Below, piece by piece: positions 34,649 through 43,180 of a DNA stretch of 64,000 nt. Origin of the DNA: Cellulosilyticum sp. I15G10I2. GTDB taxonomy: Bacteria; Bacillota; Clostridia; Lachnospirales; Cellulosilyticaceae. The notes beneath the pieces are model-generated. The model had not been told where the DNA came from. It did not search any database and worked only from the letters and a program-made list of their open reading frames with translations. A program made the translations under genes and the position numbers. Within the stretch, counting starts at the first letter, position 1. The number at the start of each line of letters is the position of its first letter. The stretch lies in NCBI RefSeq assembly GCF_900095725.1, contig NZ_FMMP01000006.1, positions 1,302,001-1,366,000 on the forward strand. Direction: 5' to 3'.

Positions 34649-35191
34649 ATGCACTTACTGCGTATCAAAAATAATAGCTGTGATTTGTTTTCTAATTTTC
34701 TTACCCATAGTTTCTTTTCCTTACTCGAACAATGCTATCTTTATGAACTTTCCAAGCTAGAGCATCCTTTACCCATTTCAAATGAGCTTACTAAAGCCAT
34801 CAAGTCGTTTTTATTTATACTTAAGACATCTAAAGATTCTATGGCATTATTAGAGAAACAAATCTTTACATATTATATGCCTTATCATTATCGAACTAAA
34901 TCACAAATACTTAACTATATGTATCTACACTATTCTGAAGGTGCGCATTATTTAAGTTTGTCAAAGTCTCATTTAACACTGCCTCGCGCTAAAAAAGGGT
35001 ACATGCAAGTTGTATCTCGTCTTAAAAAACATCATGAATATGATAAAATAACTGCTTGTAATATTGCCTTCATTAAGCTCTATTTAGCTATTATTTACCA
35101 TAGTTTTCCCACTGCCTCACAGCTGCCAGATATTTTTAGAGTCTACACCGCGGAAGACTTCTCCAAGCAACTTAGCCACTATACAGGCTAA
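34649..35191 (+). CDS. Hypothetical protein, 180 residues
   Basis: I do not recognise this protein. It has a good ribosome site (AAAGGGGGATTTTTA) before an ATG, and is rich in Leu, Tyr, His and Lys. Apart from moderately hydrophobic helices such as TKAIKSFLFILKTSKDSM and ACNIAFIKLYLAIIYHSF, it looks soluble and all-helical. No signal peptide, zinc motif or HTH can be identified with confidence, although YHYRTKSQILNYMYLHYSEG followed by LPRAKKGYMQVVSRLKKHHE could be a basic nucleic-acid-binding segment. It is alone on the plus strand, divergent from the DUF4340 gene and convergent with the EamA gene 11 bases away. Confidence 0.7.
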   Translation: MHLLRIKNNSCDLFSNFLTHSFFSLLEQCYLYELSKLEHPLPISNELTKAIKSFLFILKTSKDSMALLEKQIFTYYMPYHYRTKSQILNYMYLHYSEGAHYLSLSKSHLTLPRAKKGYMQVVSRLKKHHEYDKITACNIAFIKLYLAIIYHSFPTASQLPDIFRVYTAEDFSKQLSHYTG

Positions 35192-35202
35192 CTAGTACCT
35201 TT

Positions 35203-36114
35203 TTATAGTTTTTCTTCAATACCACTTAGTGCCAAAGACTGATTAGGCTTCTTTTGTGTGAGATATACGCCGAGTAAAATAAGTGCCGAGCCTATACCTG
35301 CATAAATAGTGATTTTTTCTTTAAGTACCCATGCTGAACCAATTAGAGTAATCACTGGATTTAAATAAATATAATTATTAGTTTTAACGGCCCCTAAATT
35401 TTTAACGGCAATATGCCATAATATAAAACCTAGTGCCGAAGCTGCAAGCCCCAAAAATAACAAATGAAAAACAATCCCTAAGTCCATAAATTTTGTTATT
35501 TCAAACTTATACTTTGATCCAATTAATATAGGAACGATTGTAATAATTGCATAGAAAAACACCTTTCTTATAGTATAAATAGGAGGATATTTGGGGTCAA
35601 GTTTCTTAAGTAACACTGTATAAACCGCCCAAGACAAGGCAGATACTGTGGCTAATACTTCTCCCAATCCACTGAATTTTAAAATAAAACTGCCATTAAA
35701 AATAACTAAAAACACGCCGGCCATCGCAACGATACATCCTATCCAAGTGGTTTTAATTATTTTTTCATCCTTTGTTAAAAAATGTGCAACTAAAGCTGTA
35801 AAAATAGGTGCAGCTGCTAATATAAAACCCACATGAGAAGCTAGGGTTAAATTTATTGCAATATTCTCAGTTAAAAAATACATAGATCCTCCAAAGATTC
35901 CAAGTAAAGCAAAACCGCTTTCTTCTTTTAAGGAAAATGCATACATTTTGGGATGGATCACAATTAAAGTGATATAGGTAATGATAAACCTATAAAACAT
36001 AATTTCCAAAGGTGAAAAAGTATTTAACAGTATTTTAGTAGAGACAAACGTTGTCCCCCATATACATATTGTAACAAGCGCCATCATATGATAGATCATT
36101 TTTTTATTTTCCAT
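35203..36114 (-). CDS. EamA/DMT superfamily transporter
   Basis: A 303-residue protein with ten predicted membrane helices arranged as two EamA repeats, the standard length for drug/metabolite exporters. Landmarks are TICIWGTTFVSTKILL in helix 1, LGEVLATVSALSWAVYTVLLKKL at the start of the second repeat, and YLNPVITLIGSAWVLKEKIT near the end. Such proteins usually export amino acids, nucleosides or other metabolites; the substrate cannot be told from the sequence. The ATG at 36114 follows AAGGAGTAGAAA. The gene seems monocistronic and converges on the hypothetical gene at 34649. Confidence 0.9.
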   Translation of the reverse strand: MENKKMIYHMMALVTICIWGTTFVSTKILLNTFSPLEIMFYRFIITYITLIVIHPKMYAFSLKEESGFALLGIFGGSMYFLTENIAINLTLASHVGFILAAAPIFTALVAHFLTKDEKIIKTTWIGCIVAMAGVFLVIFNGSFILKFSGLGEVLATVSALSWAVYTVLLKKLDPKYPPIYTIRKVFFYAIITIVPILIGSKYKFEITKFMDLGIVFHLLFLGLAASALGFILWHIAVKNLGAVKTNNYIYLNPVITLIGSAWVLKEKITIYAGIGSALILLGVYLTQKKPNQSLALSGIEEKL

Positions 36115-36237
36115 TTTCTACTCCTTATTATTTTATATTATAAGTGTTTTACTCCTTTTTGTAGCTTACCATCAAATCTTTTTTTTAGCAATTCATACTT
36201 ATTAGAAATATTTTCGTAATCTTTTTCAATAAAAACT

Positions 36238-36284
36238 AATAACCCTATGACATCCCTTTAGCTAAGCGATTCCCTAGGGTTATT
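36238..36284 (-). terminator. Terminator after the CaxA-type antiporter gene
   Basis: AATAACCCTA (36238-36247) pairs with its complement at 36275-36284, and a T5 run follows on the minus strand (36235-36231). Confidence 0.75.
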
Positions 36285-36313
36285 GGTTTAATTTAGGCAT
36301 ACAATATAACTCT

Positions 36314-37291
36314 TTAGTTTCTAATGATAATAAAGGTTAAATAAGCTATATAAGTACTCGCTAAAAATATCCCTTCAAATTTATCGATGCTTTTTTTGGT
36401 TATCGCAAACAAGTAAGCTACAATGCTGATGCCCAGTAAAAATAACATATCAAAAAATACGGTATCACTTATAGCTATTGGACTAATCCAAGCTGATATG
36501 CCTAATACAAAAAATACATTAAAGATATTTGAGCCAATTACATTACCTAATGCAATGTCACTTTGCCCTCTCCTTGCTGCTACAATAGAGGTAACAAGTT
36601 CTGGAAGAGAAGTGCCTACCGCAACAATAGTTAGGCCTACAAGACTTTCACTCATCCCTAAACCAAGGGCTATCTCAGTGGCTGCGTCTACCACAAACTT
36701 GCCCCCTAATATAATACCAACAATCCCTCCTATAGCAAAAATAATACTTTTAAAATTAGAAATTGACGATCCCTCTACGGCTTCTGCTTCAGTTTCAATT
36801 TGCTGACCTTTTGTTGTAGCACGAGAAGTAAGGGCAAGTTCTATGAGATAGTACATAAAGATACCAAATAAGACTAAAAGCATCATCCCATCAGCTTGTG
36901 TTAAGATATTTTTGGAACTATCTTGAAATTGTGTATCATAAGCCAGTATTAGAAGTACAAATGCAGACAACAGTGCAAAAGGAAACTCTTTGAAAATAAT
37001 AGACCTTTTGACTTTTAATGGTGATATAAAAGCTGCTATCCCAACTACTAAGAGTAGATTGAAAATATTAGAACCAACTATATTGCCTATGGCCATATCA
37101 TTTTGCCCTTGCAGCGCTGAGGTAATACTAACTGCTGCTTCTGGTGCACTTGTTCCAAAGGCAACTAATGTAAGTCCTATAATAAGAGTAGGTATCCTAA
37201 CTTTCCTTGCAATGCTGGATGATCCCTCAACAAAAAAATCTGCACCTTTAACTAAAAGTAAAAAACCCGCAATAAGTATTATATAATCCAT
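36314..37291 (-). CDS. CaxA/YrbG-type cation antiporter, likely manganese- or calcium-exporting
   Basis: A 325-residue member of the Ca2+/cation antiporter family with ten helices in two inverted repeats. The paired alpha-repeat motifs are clear: AFGTSAPEAAVSITSALQGQ followed by GNIVGSNIFNLLLVVG, and AVGTSLPELVTSIVAARRGQ followed by GNVIGSNIFNVFFVLG. The conserved acidic residues in both repeats (PEAA, PELV) bind the cation. Family members swap Na+ or H+ for Ca2+, but this gene is preceded by a probable yybP-ykoY manganese riboswitch and its own promoter, so Mn2+ efflux is the better guess. The ATG follows AAGGAGAATTAAGC. A terminator follows. Confidence 0.9.
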   Translation of the reverse strand: MDYIILIAGFLLLVKGADFFVEGSSSIARKVRIPTLIIGLTLVAFGTSAPEAAVSITSALQGQNDMAIGNIVGSNIFNLLLVVGIAAFISPLKVKRSIIFKEFPFALLSAFVLLILAYDTQFQDSSKNILTQADGMMLLVLFGIFMYYLIELALTSRATTKGQQIETEAEAVEGSSISNFKSIIFAIGGIVGIILGGKFVVDAATEIALGLGMSESLVGLTIVAVGTSLPELVTSIVAARRGQSDIALGNVIGSNIFNVFFVLGISAWISPIAISDTVFFDMLFLLGISIVAYLFAITKKSIDKFEGIFLASTYIAYLTFIIIRN

Positions 37292-37501
37292 GCTTAATTC
37301 TCCTTTATGTTTCTTTCTTTAAGATGAGGTTCTTGATATCCTATACACCAATTAACCCTCTTTTAGATTAAACTAACCTATTTATAGACCTATTATTAGT
37401 AGTCCCAGCCTCTTTATATACACCTCCCTTTTTATATACTTTGATCCCTTATGCTTTAAATACATTGCATCATTTTACTGCATTACTGTATTAAAACATA
37501 C

Positions 37502-37552
37502 AAAAGACCTTCAGATATAGATAGAGTATCCCTATCTATATCTGAAGGTCTT
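37502..37552 (-). terminator. Riboswitch expression-platform terminator before the antiporter gene
   Basis: A 21-base stem (37504-37524 with 37532-37552) ends with T4 on the minus strand. Its upstream arm contains the GCAAGACC end of the riboswitch aptamer, so the two structures compete, as expected for a metal-controlled ON switch. Confidence 0.8.
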
Positions 37553-37675
37553 GCTACCAAAAAAAACTTGTCAACTAGCCGAGTGCATAACCATGTAGGA
37601 ATACATGCATGGACACTGTGATGACGACTAGTTACCACCTAAGTGTAAGCTACTCCCCTTCGGAGTTTAAATATT
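37547..37675 (-). promoter_or_regulatory. yybP-ykoY type manganese riboswitch
   Basis: Read on the minus strand, the region contains CCGAAGGGGAGTAGC (core GGGGAGTAGC at 37649-37658), then GTCGTCATCAC (37618-37628), then GGTAGCAAGACC (37547-37558). These conserved blocks occur in the order of the yybP-ykoY family, which binds Mn2+ in B. subtilis and others. It lies between hlyC-like and caxA-like genes and accounts for most of the 446-base gap; 37292-37500 shows nothing further. Confidence 0.85.
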
Positions 37676-37686
37676 TCCTTAATTCA

Positions 37687-37715
37687 TATATACCATGTTT
37701 TTAAGATACCGTCAA
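37687..37715 (-). promoter_or_regulatory. Promoter of the riboswitch-antiporter transcript
   Basis: TTGACG (37710-37715) and TATATA (37687-37692) are 17 bases apart on the minus strand and begin 22 bases after the stop of the upstream gene, so the leader has its own promoter. Confidence 0.75.
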
Positions 37716-37737
37716 TAAGAGATTCTGCCCTTGTTAT

Positions 37738-38982
37738 TTAAGTAAGTATCCTTAATTTTTCAATTCTATTTCTATTTGTACTTTCTACAATAAATTGTGT
37801 GTTATTATAGGCTATCTGTTCACCTGCTTTTGGCAGTCTTCCAAAAATTCCTGTTACAAATCCTCCAATAGAATCAAAATCTTCAGACTCAAACCTTGTT
37901 CCTAGCATCTCATTAACTGTATCAATTTTCACAATACCTCTGACAATATATTCATCTTCTTTAACTACTTCAATCTCATCATTCGCTTCATCGTACTCAT
38001 CTTGAATATCTCCGACGATCTCTTCTACCAAATCTTCCATAGTAATAATACCAGCAGTACCACCATACTCATCCATAACAATGGCCATAGGAATTATTTG
38101 ATCTTTCATCTCGTTGAATAATTGCGCAACCATTTTGAATTCGAAAGTAAAGTAAGGCTCTCTCATATTCTTAATGATATCAAAATCTGCTTTTTGTATA
38201 TCACTGAAAATCAAATCTTTAAGATATAAAACGCCAACTATATTATCAATTGTGCCCTCATACACTGGAAGCCGCGAAAACCGCTGATCTTTGAAAACAT
38301 TAATAATTTCGTCATAAGTTGCGGCTACTTCAACTGCGACCATATTAACTCTTGGCACCATAACATCGGCAACTTTTGTATCATTAAACTCAAATACATT
38401 ATGAATCATTTTCTTTTCTTCAGCCTCAAGGACCCCCTCCTCGTGACTTACATTAATCATAGTCTTTAATTCTTCTACTGTAGTGAAGGGCTGCTGTATA
38501 TTAATGCTGCCGCCAAGAAATTTAATAATTGTATTTGTTATATGTATTAAAACTGTAGTAATAGGGTTTAATACAGTAACAATAATAGTTAATAGCCTTA
38601 CAACTTTTAAAGATACTTTCTCGGAACTTTGAGCGGCTAAAGACTTGGGCGTAATTTCTCCAAAGATCAAAACAAGGATCGTCATTATCCCTGTGGCTAT
38701 CCCTACACCCGTACCTCCTAAATATTCAATAGCAAGTGAAGTCGCCAAAGCAGATGCACCAATATTTACAATATTGTTGCCTATAAGAATAGCACCTAAT
38801 AATTTGCTGGGGTTTTCTATTAGCTTTTGTACCTTGTAAGCATCTTTAACATTTTCATCAACCATGTTTCTTATTCTTATTTTACTCAAAGACATAAGAG
38901 CTGTTTCTGATGCTGAAAAAAATGCTGATAAAATCAAACATACTGCTAATAAAATCCCCTGCCATAAATCTCCCGGGTCCAA
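37738..38982 (-). CDS. CNNM/HlyC-CorC family membrane protein with CBS pair
   Basis: A 414-residue protein of the HlyC/CorC (TlyC) group. Residues about 1-190 form the CNNM (DUF21) membrane domain (LLAVCLILSAFFSASETALMSLS, LGAILIGNNIVNIGASALATSLA, ILVLIFGEITPKSLA). A CBS pair follows (VADVMVPRVNMVAVEV, MAIVMDEYGGTAGIITMEDLVEEIVGDIQDEYD), then the CorC_HlyC C-terminal domain. The proteins are tied to Mg2+/Co2+ efflux or homeostasis. The start is a TTG at 38982 about 12 bases after AGGAG; the spacing is long, so the exact start is uncertain. It sits immediately upstream of the manganese riboswitch, making a small metal-homeostasis neighbourhood. Confidence 0.92.
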   Translation of the reverse strand: MDPGDLWQGILLAVCLILSAFFSASETALMSLSKIRIRNMVDENVKDAYKVQKLIENPSKLLGAILIGNNIVNIGASALATSLAIEYLGGTGVGIATGIMTILVLIFGEITPKSLAAQSSEKVSLKVVRLLTIIVTVLNPITTVLIHITNTIIKFLGGSINIQQPFTTVEELKTMINVSHEEGVLEAEEKKMIHNVFEFNDTKVADVMVPRVNMVAVEVAATYDEIINVFKDQRFSRLPVYEGTIDNIVGVLYLKDLIFSDIQKADFDIIKNMREPYFTFEFKMVAQLFNEMKDQIIPMAIVMDEYGGTAGIITMEDLVEEIVGDIQDEYDEANDEIEVVKEDEYIVRGIVKIDTVNEMLGTRFESEDFDSIGGFVTGIFGRLPKAGEQIAYNNTQFIVESTNRNRIEKLRILT

Positions 38983-39085
38983 AATATAATCACGCTCCTA
39001 ATATAATAAATGAATAGATTCATTATATAAATACCCTCTGTAAATGTCAATATAATCTCTATTTAAAACATATTCTTGAGACTTA

Positions 39086-39114
39086 TTGTCTTTATAGAAT
39101 AATCTGTGTATAAT
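39086..39114 (+). promoter_or_regulatory. Promoter of the AI-2E family gene
   Basis: TTGTCT (39086-39091) and TATAAT (39109-39114) are separated by 17 bases, about 45 bases upstream of the coding region. Confidence 0.7.
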
Positions 39115-39158
39115 AGCACTTAACAAGTTGTCTTATTATAAAAAATATTTAATAAAGG

Positions 39159-40313
39159 TTGTGTAAATCATTGAATGAGCCTACATCTAAATTCAAACAA
39201 TATCTGCTGCTATCGACTTACGTTGTCATCCTATCCTACACCCTCCTCAATCTCAAGGATGTTTTGGACTTTATTTTAAAAATACTAAGTATTTTAAGTC
39301 CATTTATTGTGGGCGTCAGCATTGCATTTGTGCTAAACATTCCTATGAAATTATTCGAGACTAAAGTCTTTTATAGTTTAGACCGGTCTAAAACACCAGC
39401 ACTTAGAAAACTTAAGCGGCCGCTTTCTATTGCTGCTACGCTCATTTTAGTTTTTGGTTTTTTAATAGGACTTACTTTATTTATTATCCCACAACTTATT
39501 GAAAGCACTGCAACTCTCGTAAATGCAGTACCTGGCTATGTACAATCTTTAGAAACACTGGTCAATCAGTATATTAATTCCTCTGAACTTTTAAATGCCT
39601 TAGGCAATGAAATACTTATGGCCTGGAAAGATTTTATACAGGTTGGCAGTAAGTTTCTTGGGACTTCCCTTGCTGGGCTACTCACTATGACTTTAGGCTT
39701 TACAACAAGTGTGGTTAATTTTGGCCTTTCTTTAGTACTAGCTGTCTATATGCTTGCAAGTAAAGAAAAATTGATACTGCAAACCAAAAAGGTTATCTTT
39801 GCTTTCTTTAACAAAAGCACTGCTGCGCAAATACTGCATCTCGGAGAAATAACAGATCTTGCTTTTTATCGTTTTATTGCAGGTCAATTTACCGAGGCTC
39901 TTATTATAGGTGCACTTTGTTTTATTGGTATGAGCTTACTTGCGCTTCCTTATCCGCTTTTAATCAGTGTGATTATTGCCGTAACGAGTCTTATCCCTAT
40001 ATTTGGAGCTTTTATCGGAACAGTTCCAGCTGCTTTTATTATTTTTATTATCGATCCGCTTAAAGCTTTATGGTTTATTGTCTTTATCGTGATCCTGCAG
40101 CAATTTGAAGGGAATATTATTTACCCAAGGGTAGTAGGCAATTCCATCGGTCTTTCAGGACTCTGGGTACTCCTTGCAATGGTTATCGGCGGAAGTACTT
40201 TTGGACTTTTGGGTATGCTGCTTGGCATTCCTATCTTTAGTATCCTTTATCAAATACTTCGTACAATCGTCTACAAAAGGCTGCATACTAAAAAAATAGT
40301 AAAGATCCAGTAA
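39159..40313 (+). CDS. AI-2E family transporter (PerM/YdiK type)
   Basis: A protein of about 384 residues with eight predicted membrane helices in the AI-2E/PerM arrangement. These include ILSILSPFIVGVSIAFVLNIP near the start, a charged extracytoplasmic section (about 120-165), and the typical core LISVIIAVTSLIPIFGAFIG, LQQFEGNIIYPRVVGNSIGL and GLLGMLLGIPIFSILYQILR. Family members export or import small signals, glycerol-like solutes or Na+; the substrate is unknown. No ATG is available; a TTG at 39159 or 39171 behind AAAGG is the likely start. The stop lies inside the downstream terminator stem. Confidence 0.88.
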   Translation: MCKSLNEPTSKFKQYLLLSTYVVILSYTLLNLKDVLDFILKILSILSPFIVGVSIAFVLNIPMKLFETKVFYSLDRSKTPALRKLKRPLSIAATLILVFGFLIGLTLFIIPQLIESTATLVNAVPGYVQSLETLVNQYINSSELLNALGNEILMAWKDFIQVGSKFLGTSLAGLLTMTLGFTTSVVNFGLSLVLAVYMLASKEKLILQTKKVIFAFFNKSTAAQILHLGEITDLAFYRFIAGQFTEALIIGALCFIGMSLLALPYPLLISVIIAVTSLIPIFGAFIGTVPAAFIIFIIDPLKALWFIVFIVILQQFEGNIIYPRVVGNSIGLSGLWVLLAMVIGGSTFGLLGMLLGIPIFSILYQILRTIVYKRLHTKKIVKIQ

Positions 40314-40342
40314 ATGATTAATTACTGGATCTTTACTATTTT
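40293..40342. terminator. Bidirectional terminator between the AI-2E and symporter genes
   Basis: A perfect 21-base inverted repeat (40293-40313 with 40322-40342) has A and T runs at its ends. The left arm contains the AI-2E stop codon, and the converging symporter gene ends 22 bases to the right. Confidence 0.88.
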
Positions 40343-40363
40343 GTATTGTGTGAACGGCCTATG

Positions 40364-41854
40364 CTACGCTATATTTTCTTCTTGTTCTCCAAATATTTCC
40401 TCTAGATGCACAGTATTCATCTGTGTACCAAATAAGCTTACAACAGGTACTACGATGATAGAAGCAATCATTGCAAGACTTGATACAACGGGCATATCAA
40501 TCTTAAGCAGGCCTATTTTTTCGAGCACTAAGTAGCCTCCTATTACTAAGCCCCCCGCTATAAAGCCACACCACGCCCCTTTTTGAGTTGTTTTCTTCCA
40601 CCATAAGCCAAATAGATAAGGTCCGAGGAACATTCCCGAGACAACACCCCAAGACAGTGACATCAAATACACGATAGTTGAAGGCTGAAACACCGCGATT
40701 ATAAAAGATAATCCTACAAAGATACCACAGAATATTTTCATAATGAACATCGTTTTTTTCTCAGATATCTGTGGTGCAATAAACCCTTTAATAAAATCTA
40801 TCGATATCGTCGAGCTTGATACAAGTACCAGTGAAGAAAGTGTTGACATTGAAGCTGATAACATCAGTACAATAATAACCCCAAGCAGTGCTTCCGGCAG
40901 TGTTTTTTCGAGCATTAACGGAATAATCATGTCTGGATTCCCAGCTGGCATTACGGCTGCCTCATTTTCAATAAAAAACAATCTTCCCATAGATCCAGTA
41001 AAATAAGCGGATCCCCCTATAACAAGTGCAAATACTGTAGAGATAACTGTCCCTTTTTTAATTGCTGCATCATCTTTAATCGCATAAAATTTATGGATCA
41101 TCTGAGGTAAGCCCCACACACCAAAGCTCGTCATAAAAATGAGTCCCAGAAGCGAAAGCCTTCTTGCCCCGTCTGTAAAAACCATACCAAGACCAGGATC
41201 AAGTTCTACAAGCTGCCTAATGCCCTGCTCCAGTCCCCCTACAACTGGATTAGAAATAACATAAATCACCATAAGCATACAGCCTACAAGCATGATAACG
41301 CCCTGTATACAGTCATTAATAGCTGTCGCTACATAACCACCTAAGAGCAAGTAAATCGTTGTTAAAAGTGCCATAAAAAATATTGCTGCTTCAAAACTTA
41401 TTCCAAAGGAGCTCTTAAAAATATAGCCTAGTCCTTTATAGACAGAAGCCGTATAGGGTACTAAAAATATAAATATCACAAGTGCTGAAACGATCTTCAT
41501 CCCCTTACTCTGATACCTCTTCTCAAAAAACTCCGGCATGGTATGTGCTTCTAGTTTATGTGTCATATCACGGGTTTTTTTAGCCAGTACAATCCAAGCC
41601 AAAAAACACCCAAAAGCAGCATTACAAATCCCTATCCAAGTTGCAGAAACGCCATACTTCCAGCCAATGCCTCCTGCATAACCGATAAAAATAACTGCTG
41701 AGAAGTAAGATGTCCCATAAGCAAACGCGCTTATCCAGCCCCCCATATTTCTGCCGCCTAAAAAGAAGTCATTCATATTTTTAACACGGCTCCTACTATA
41801 CAGCCCTACTCCAATCATTGAAATAATAAAAACAACCAGCAATAAGATTTTCAC
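40364..41854 (-). CDS. Sodium:solute symporter (SSS/PutP-type), probable tyrosine or aromatic amino-acid transporter
   Basis: A 496-residue sodium:solute symporter with about 13 helices. The family patterns GGRNMGGWISAFAYGTSYFSAV and LSASMSTLSSLVLVSSSTISIDF are present. It is in the solute-sodium family of PutP and PanF, so it imports a small solute with Na+. The start GTG at 41854 follows GGAAAGGGTGGAAAAAA; the open frame continues into the leader without a good site. A T-box leader with a probable tyrosine codon (UAC) controls it, so a tyrosine uptake role is inferred. No biosynthetic genes are adjacent, and the symporter is the only gene of its transcript. Confidence 0.88.
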   Translation of the reverse strand: MKILLLVVFIISMIGVGLYSRSRVKNMNDFFLGGRNMGGWISAFAYGTSYFSAVIFIGYAGGIGWKYGVSATWIGICNAAFGCFLAWIVLAKKTRDMTHKLEAHTMPEFFEKRYQSKGMKIVSALVIFIFLVPYTASVYKGLGYIFKSSFGISFEAAIFFMALLTTIYLLLGGYVATAINDCIQGVIMLVGCMLMVIYVISNPVVGGLEQGIRQLVELDPGLGMVFTDGARRLSLLGLIFMTSFGVWGLPQMIHKFYAIKDDAAIKKGTVISTVFALVIGGSAYFTGSMGRLFFIENEAAVMPAGNPDMIIPLMLEKTLPEALLGVIIVLMLSASMSTLSSLVLVSSSTISIDFIKGFIAPQISEKKTMFIMKIFCGIFVGLSFIIAVFQPSTIVYLMSLSWGVVSGMFLGPYLFGLWWKKTTQKGAWCGFIAGGLVIGGYLVLEKIGLLKIDMPVVSSLAMIASIIVVPVVSLFGTQMNTVHLEEIFGEQEENIA

Positions 41855-41920
41855 TTTTTTCCACCCTTTCCTAATATTTTTATGTACCTCCCCTAAATAG
41901 ATGCCTACGTAAATGCACGT

Positions 41921-42195
41921 AAAAAACTCCCGTCCTATAAAAAGGACGAGAGTCAGCTCCCGTGTTACCACCTTCATTTATCGTTGCTTCGCAGCAACAA
42001 CCTCTTCGAGTACGCCAATACTACCTGGTTATACTCTAGCACGATAACGGGTGCAGGAACCGTCAGCTTCTACTAAGGTATCTTTTCAAAGCTGCACTCA
42101 AAGATGTATTCAGATTAATTATTCTTTGCCCCTCTCACCAGCCGGGAACTCTCTTTAAAGCATCCTTAATCCTACTTCTTCTTATCAACGATTTC
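41921..42195 (-). promoter_or_regulatory. T-box leader of the symporter gene, probable Tyr specifier
   Basis: The T-box block GGTGGTAACACGGGAGC (41956-41972) precedes a terminator (41926-41935 with 41944-41953) with T6. Stem I contains GAATACATCTTTGAG; aligned to the asnA leader (GAAGAACATCTTGG), the specifier is UAC at 42106-42108. The leader fills the gap between the symporter and araD. Confidence 0.88.
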
Positions 42196-42209
42196 ATCTA
42201 TTATTTTTT

Positions 42210-42238
42210 ATTCTATAGTATATAATTGAAAATTTCAA
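42210..42238 (-). promoter_or_regulatory. Promoter of the symporter T-box transcript
   Basis: TTGAAA (42233-42238) and TAGAAT (42210-42215) are 17 bases apart on the minus strand, directly before the leader. Confidence 0.7.
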
Positions 42239-42271
42239 GTATTATTTAATAATATAAATTATTATAAAAAT

Positions 42272-42309
42272 TAGAGGGTATCCTGCAAATCAATGCAAGA
42301 TACCCTCTA
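42272..42309 (-). terminator. Terminator of the arabinose operon
   Basis: TAGAGGGTATC (42272-42282) pairs with its complement at 42299-42309, with inner TGCA pairs, and a T5 run follows on the minus strand after the araD stop. Confidence 0.85.
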
Positions 42310-42324
42310 TATAATACTCATCAA

Positions 42325-43014
42325 TTATTTTTGCCCATAATAAGCATTTTTACCATGTTTTCTTAAATAATGCTTATCTAACAGCTCCTGCTGCATACTC
42401 ACTTGCACATTATTAAGCAGTGCTGTATTAAACGCCATTTTGCTGACTTCCTCTAATACTACAGAATGATAAACTGCATCCTTTGCATCTTTTCCCCATG
42501 TAAAAGGACCATGTTCTTTAACTAAAACAGCAGGTATATCCATAGGATTCATATCTTTAAAAGCTTCAACAATAACTTTGCCCGTTTCTGCTTCATATTC
42601 CCCTTGTATTTCTTCTGATGTCATACTTCTTGTACAAGGGACAGCGCCATAAAAATAGTCTGCATGAGTTGTTCCTAAAGCATTTACAGATCTTCCAGCC
42701 TGTGCAAAACTCGTTGCCATTTGGGAATGTGTATGGACAATGCCTCCAATCTCACTAAATGCTTTGTAAAGGTACAAATGAGTAGGAGTATCTGACGAAG
42801 GCTTATATTGTCCTTCTACAATGTTCCCCTCTAAATCTACGACCACCATATCTTCTACTTTTAGTTCGTCATATTCTACACCACTAGGTTTAATCACTAC
42901 AAGGCCGCTTTCTCTGTCTATACCACTTACGTTACCCCATGTATAGACAACCAAGCCACGTTTAGGAAGTTCTAAATTAGCTTCATATACCTCTTTTTTT
43001 AAACTTTCTAACAT
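42325..43014 (-). CDS. araD: L-ribulose-5-phosphate 4-epimerase
   Basis: AraD turns L-ribulose 5-phosphate into D-xylulose 5-phosphate, the last step of arabinose entry into the pentose phosphate pathway. The 229-residue length matches the E. coli enzyme (231). Class II aldolase-like motifs are [21 protein letters not shown], the zinc pair in [28 protein letters not shown], and [12 protein letters not shown]. The start ATG follows AAGGAGATAATGCA. It lies downstream of the kinase gene with a 166-base spacer that contains an inverted repeat, and is followed by a terminator. Confidence 0.95.
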   Translation of the reverse strand: MLESLKKEVYEANLELPKRGLVVYTWGNVSGIDRESGLVVIKPSGVEYDELKVEDMVVVDLEGNIVEGQYKPSSDTPTHLYLYKAFSEIGGIVHTHSQMATSFAQAGRSVNALGTTHADYFYGAVPCTRSMTSEEIQGEYEAETGKVIVEAFKDMNPMDIPAVLVKEHGPFTWGKDAKDAVYHSVVLEEVSKMAFNTALLNNVQVSMQQELLDKHYLRKHGKNAYYGQK

Positions 43015-43063
43015 TGCATTATCTCCTTAATTTATTCATTACTATAATGTTGTTTCTCACAAT

Positions 43064-43115
43064 GATTTCACATTAAATAACATCGTAAATAAGTTAAACT
43101 TTAAAATGTGAAATC
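43064..43115. repeat. Inverted repeat in the spacer between the kinase gene and araD
   Basis: GATTTCACATT (43064-43074) and its complement (43105-43115) are 30 bases apart. It may be an intercistronic hairpin that tunes araD expression; I see no T run. Confidence 0.45.
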
Positions 43116-43180
43116 TATAATATGATAAAATAGGCACTCTTAGCCCTATCTAAAAGTATCTATTACCTTATTTTTATTAA

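Noticed and set aside
37561-37675. This stretch as a degraded small gene
   Set aside because: No start, ribosome site or coding bias; conserved blocks match the yybP-ykoY leader.
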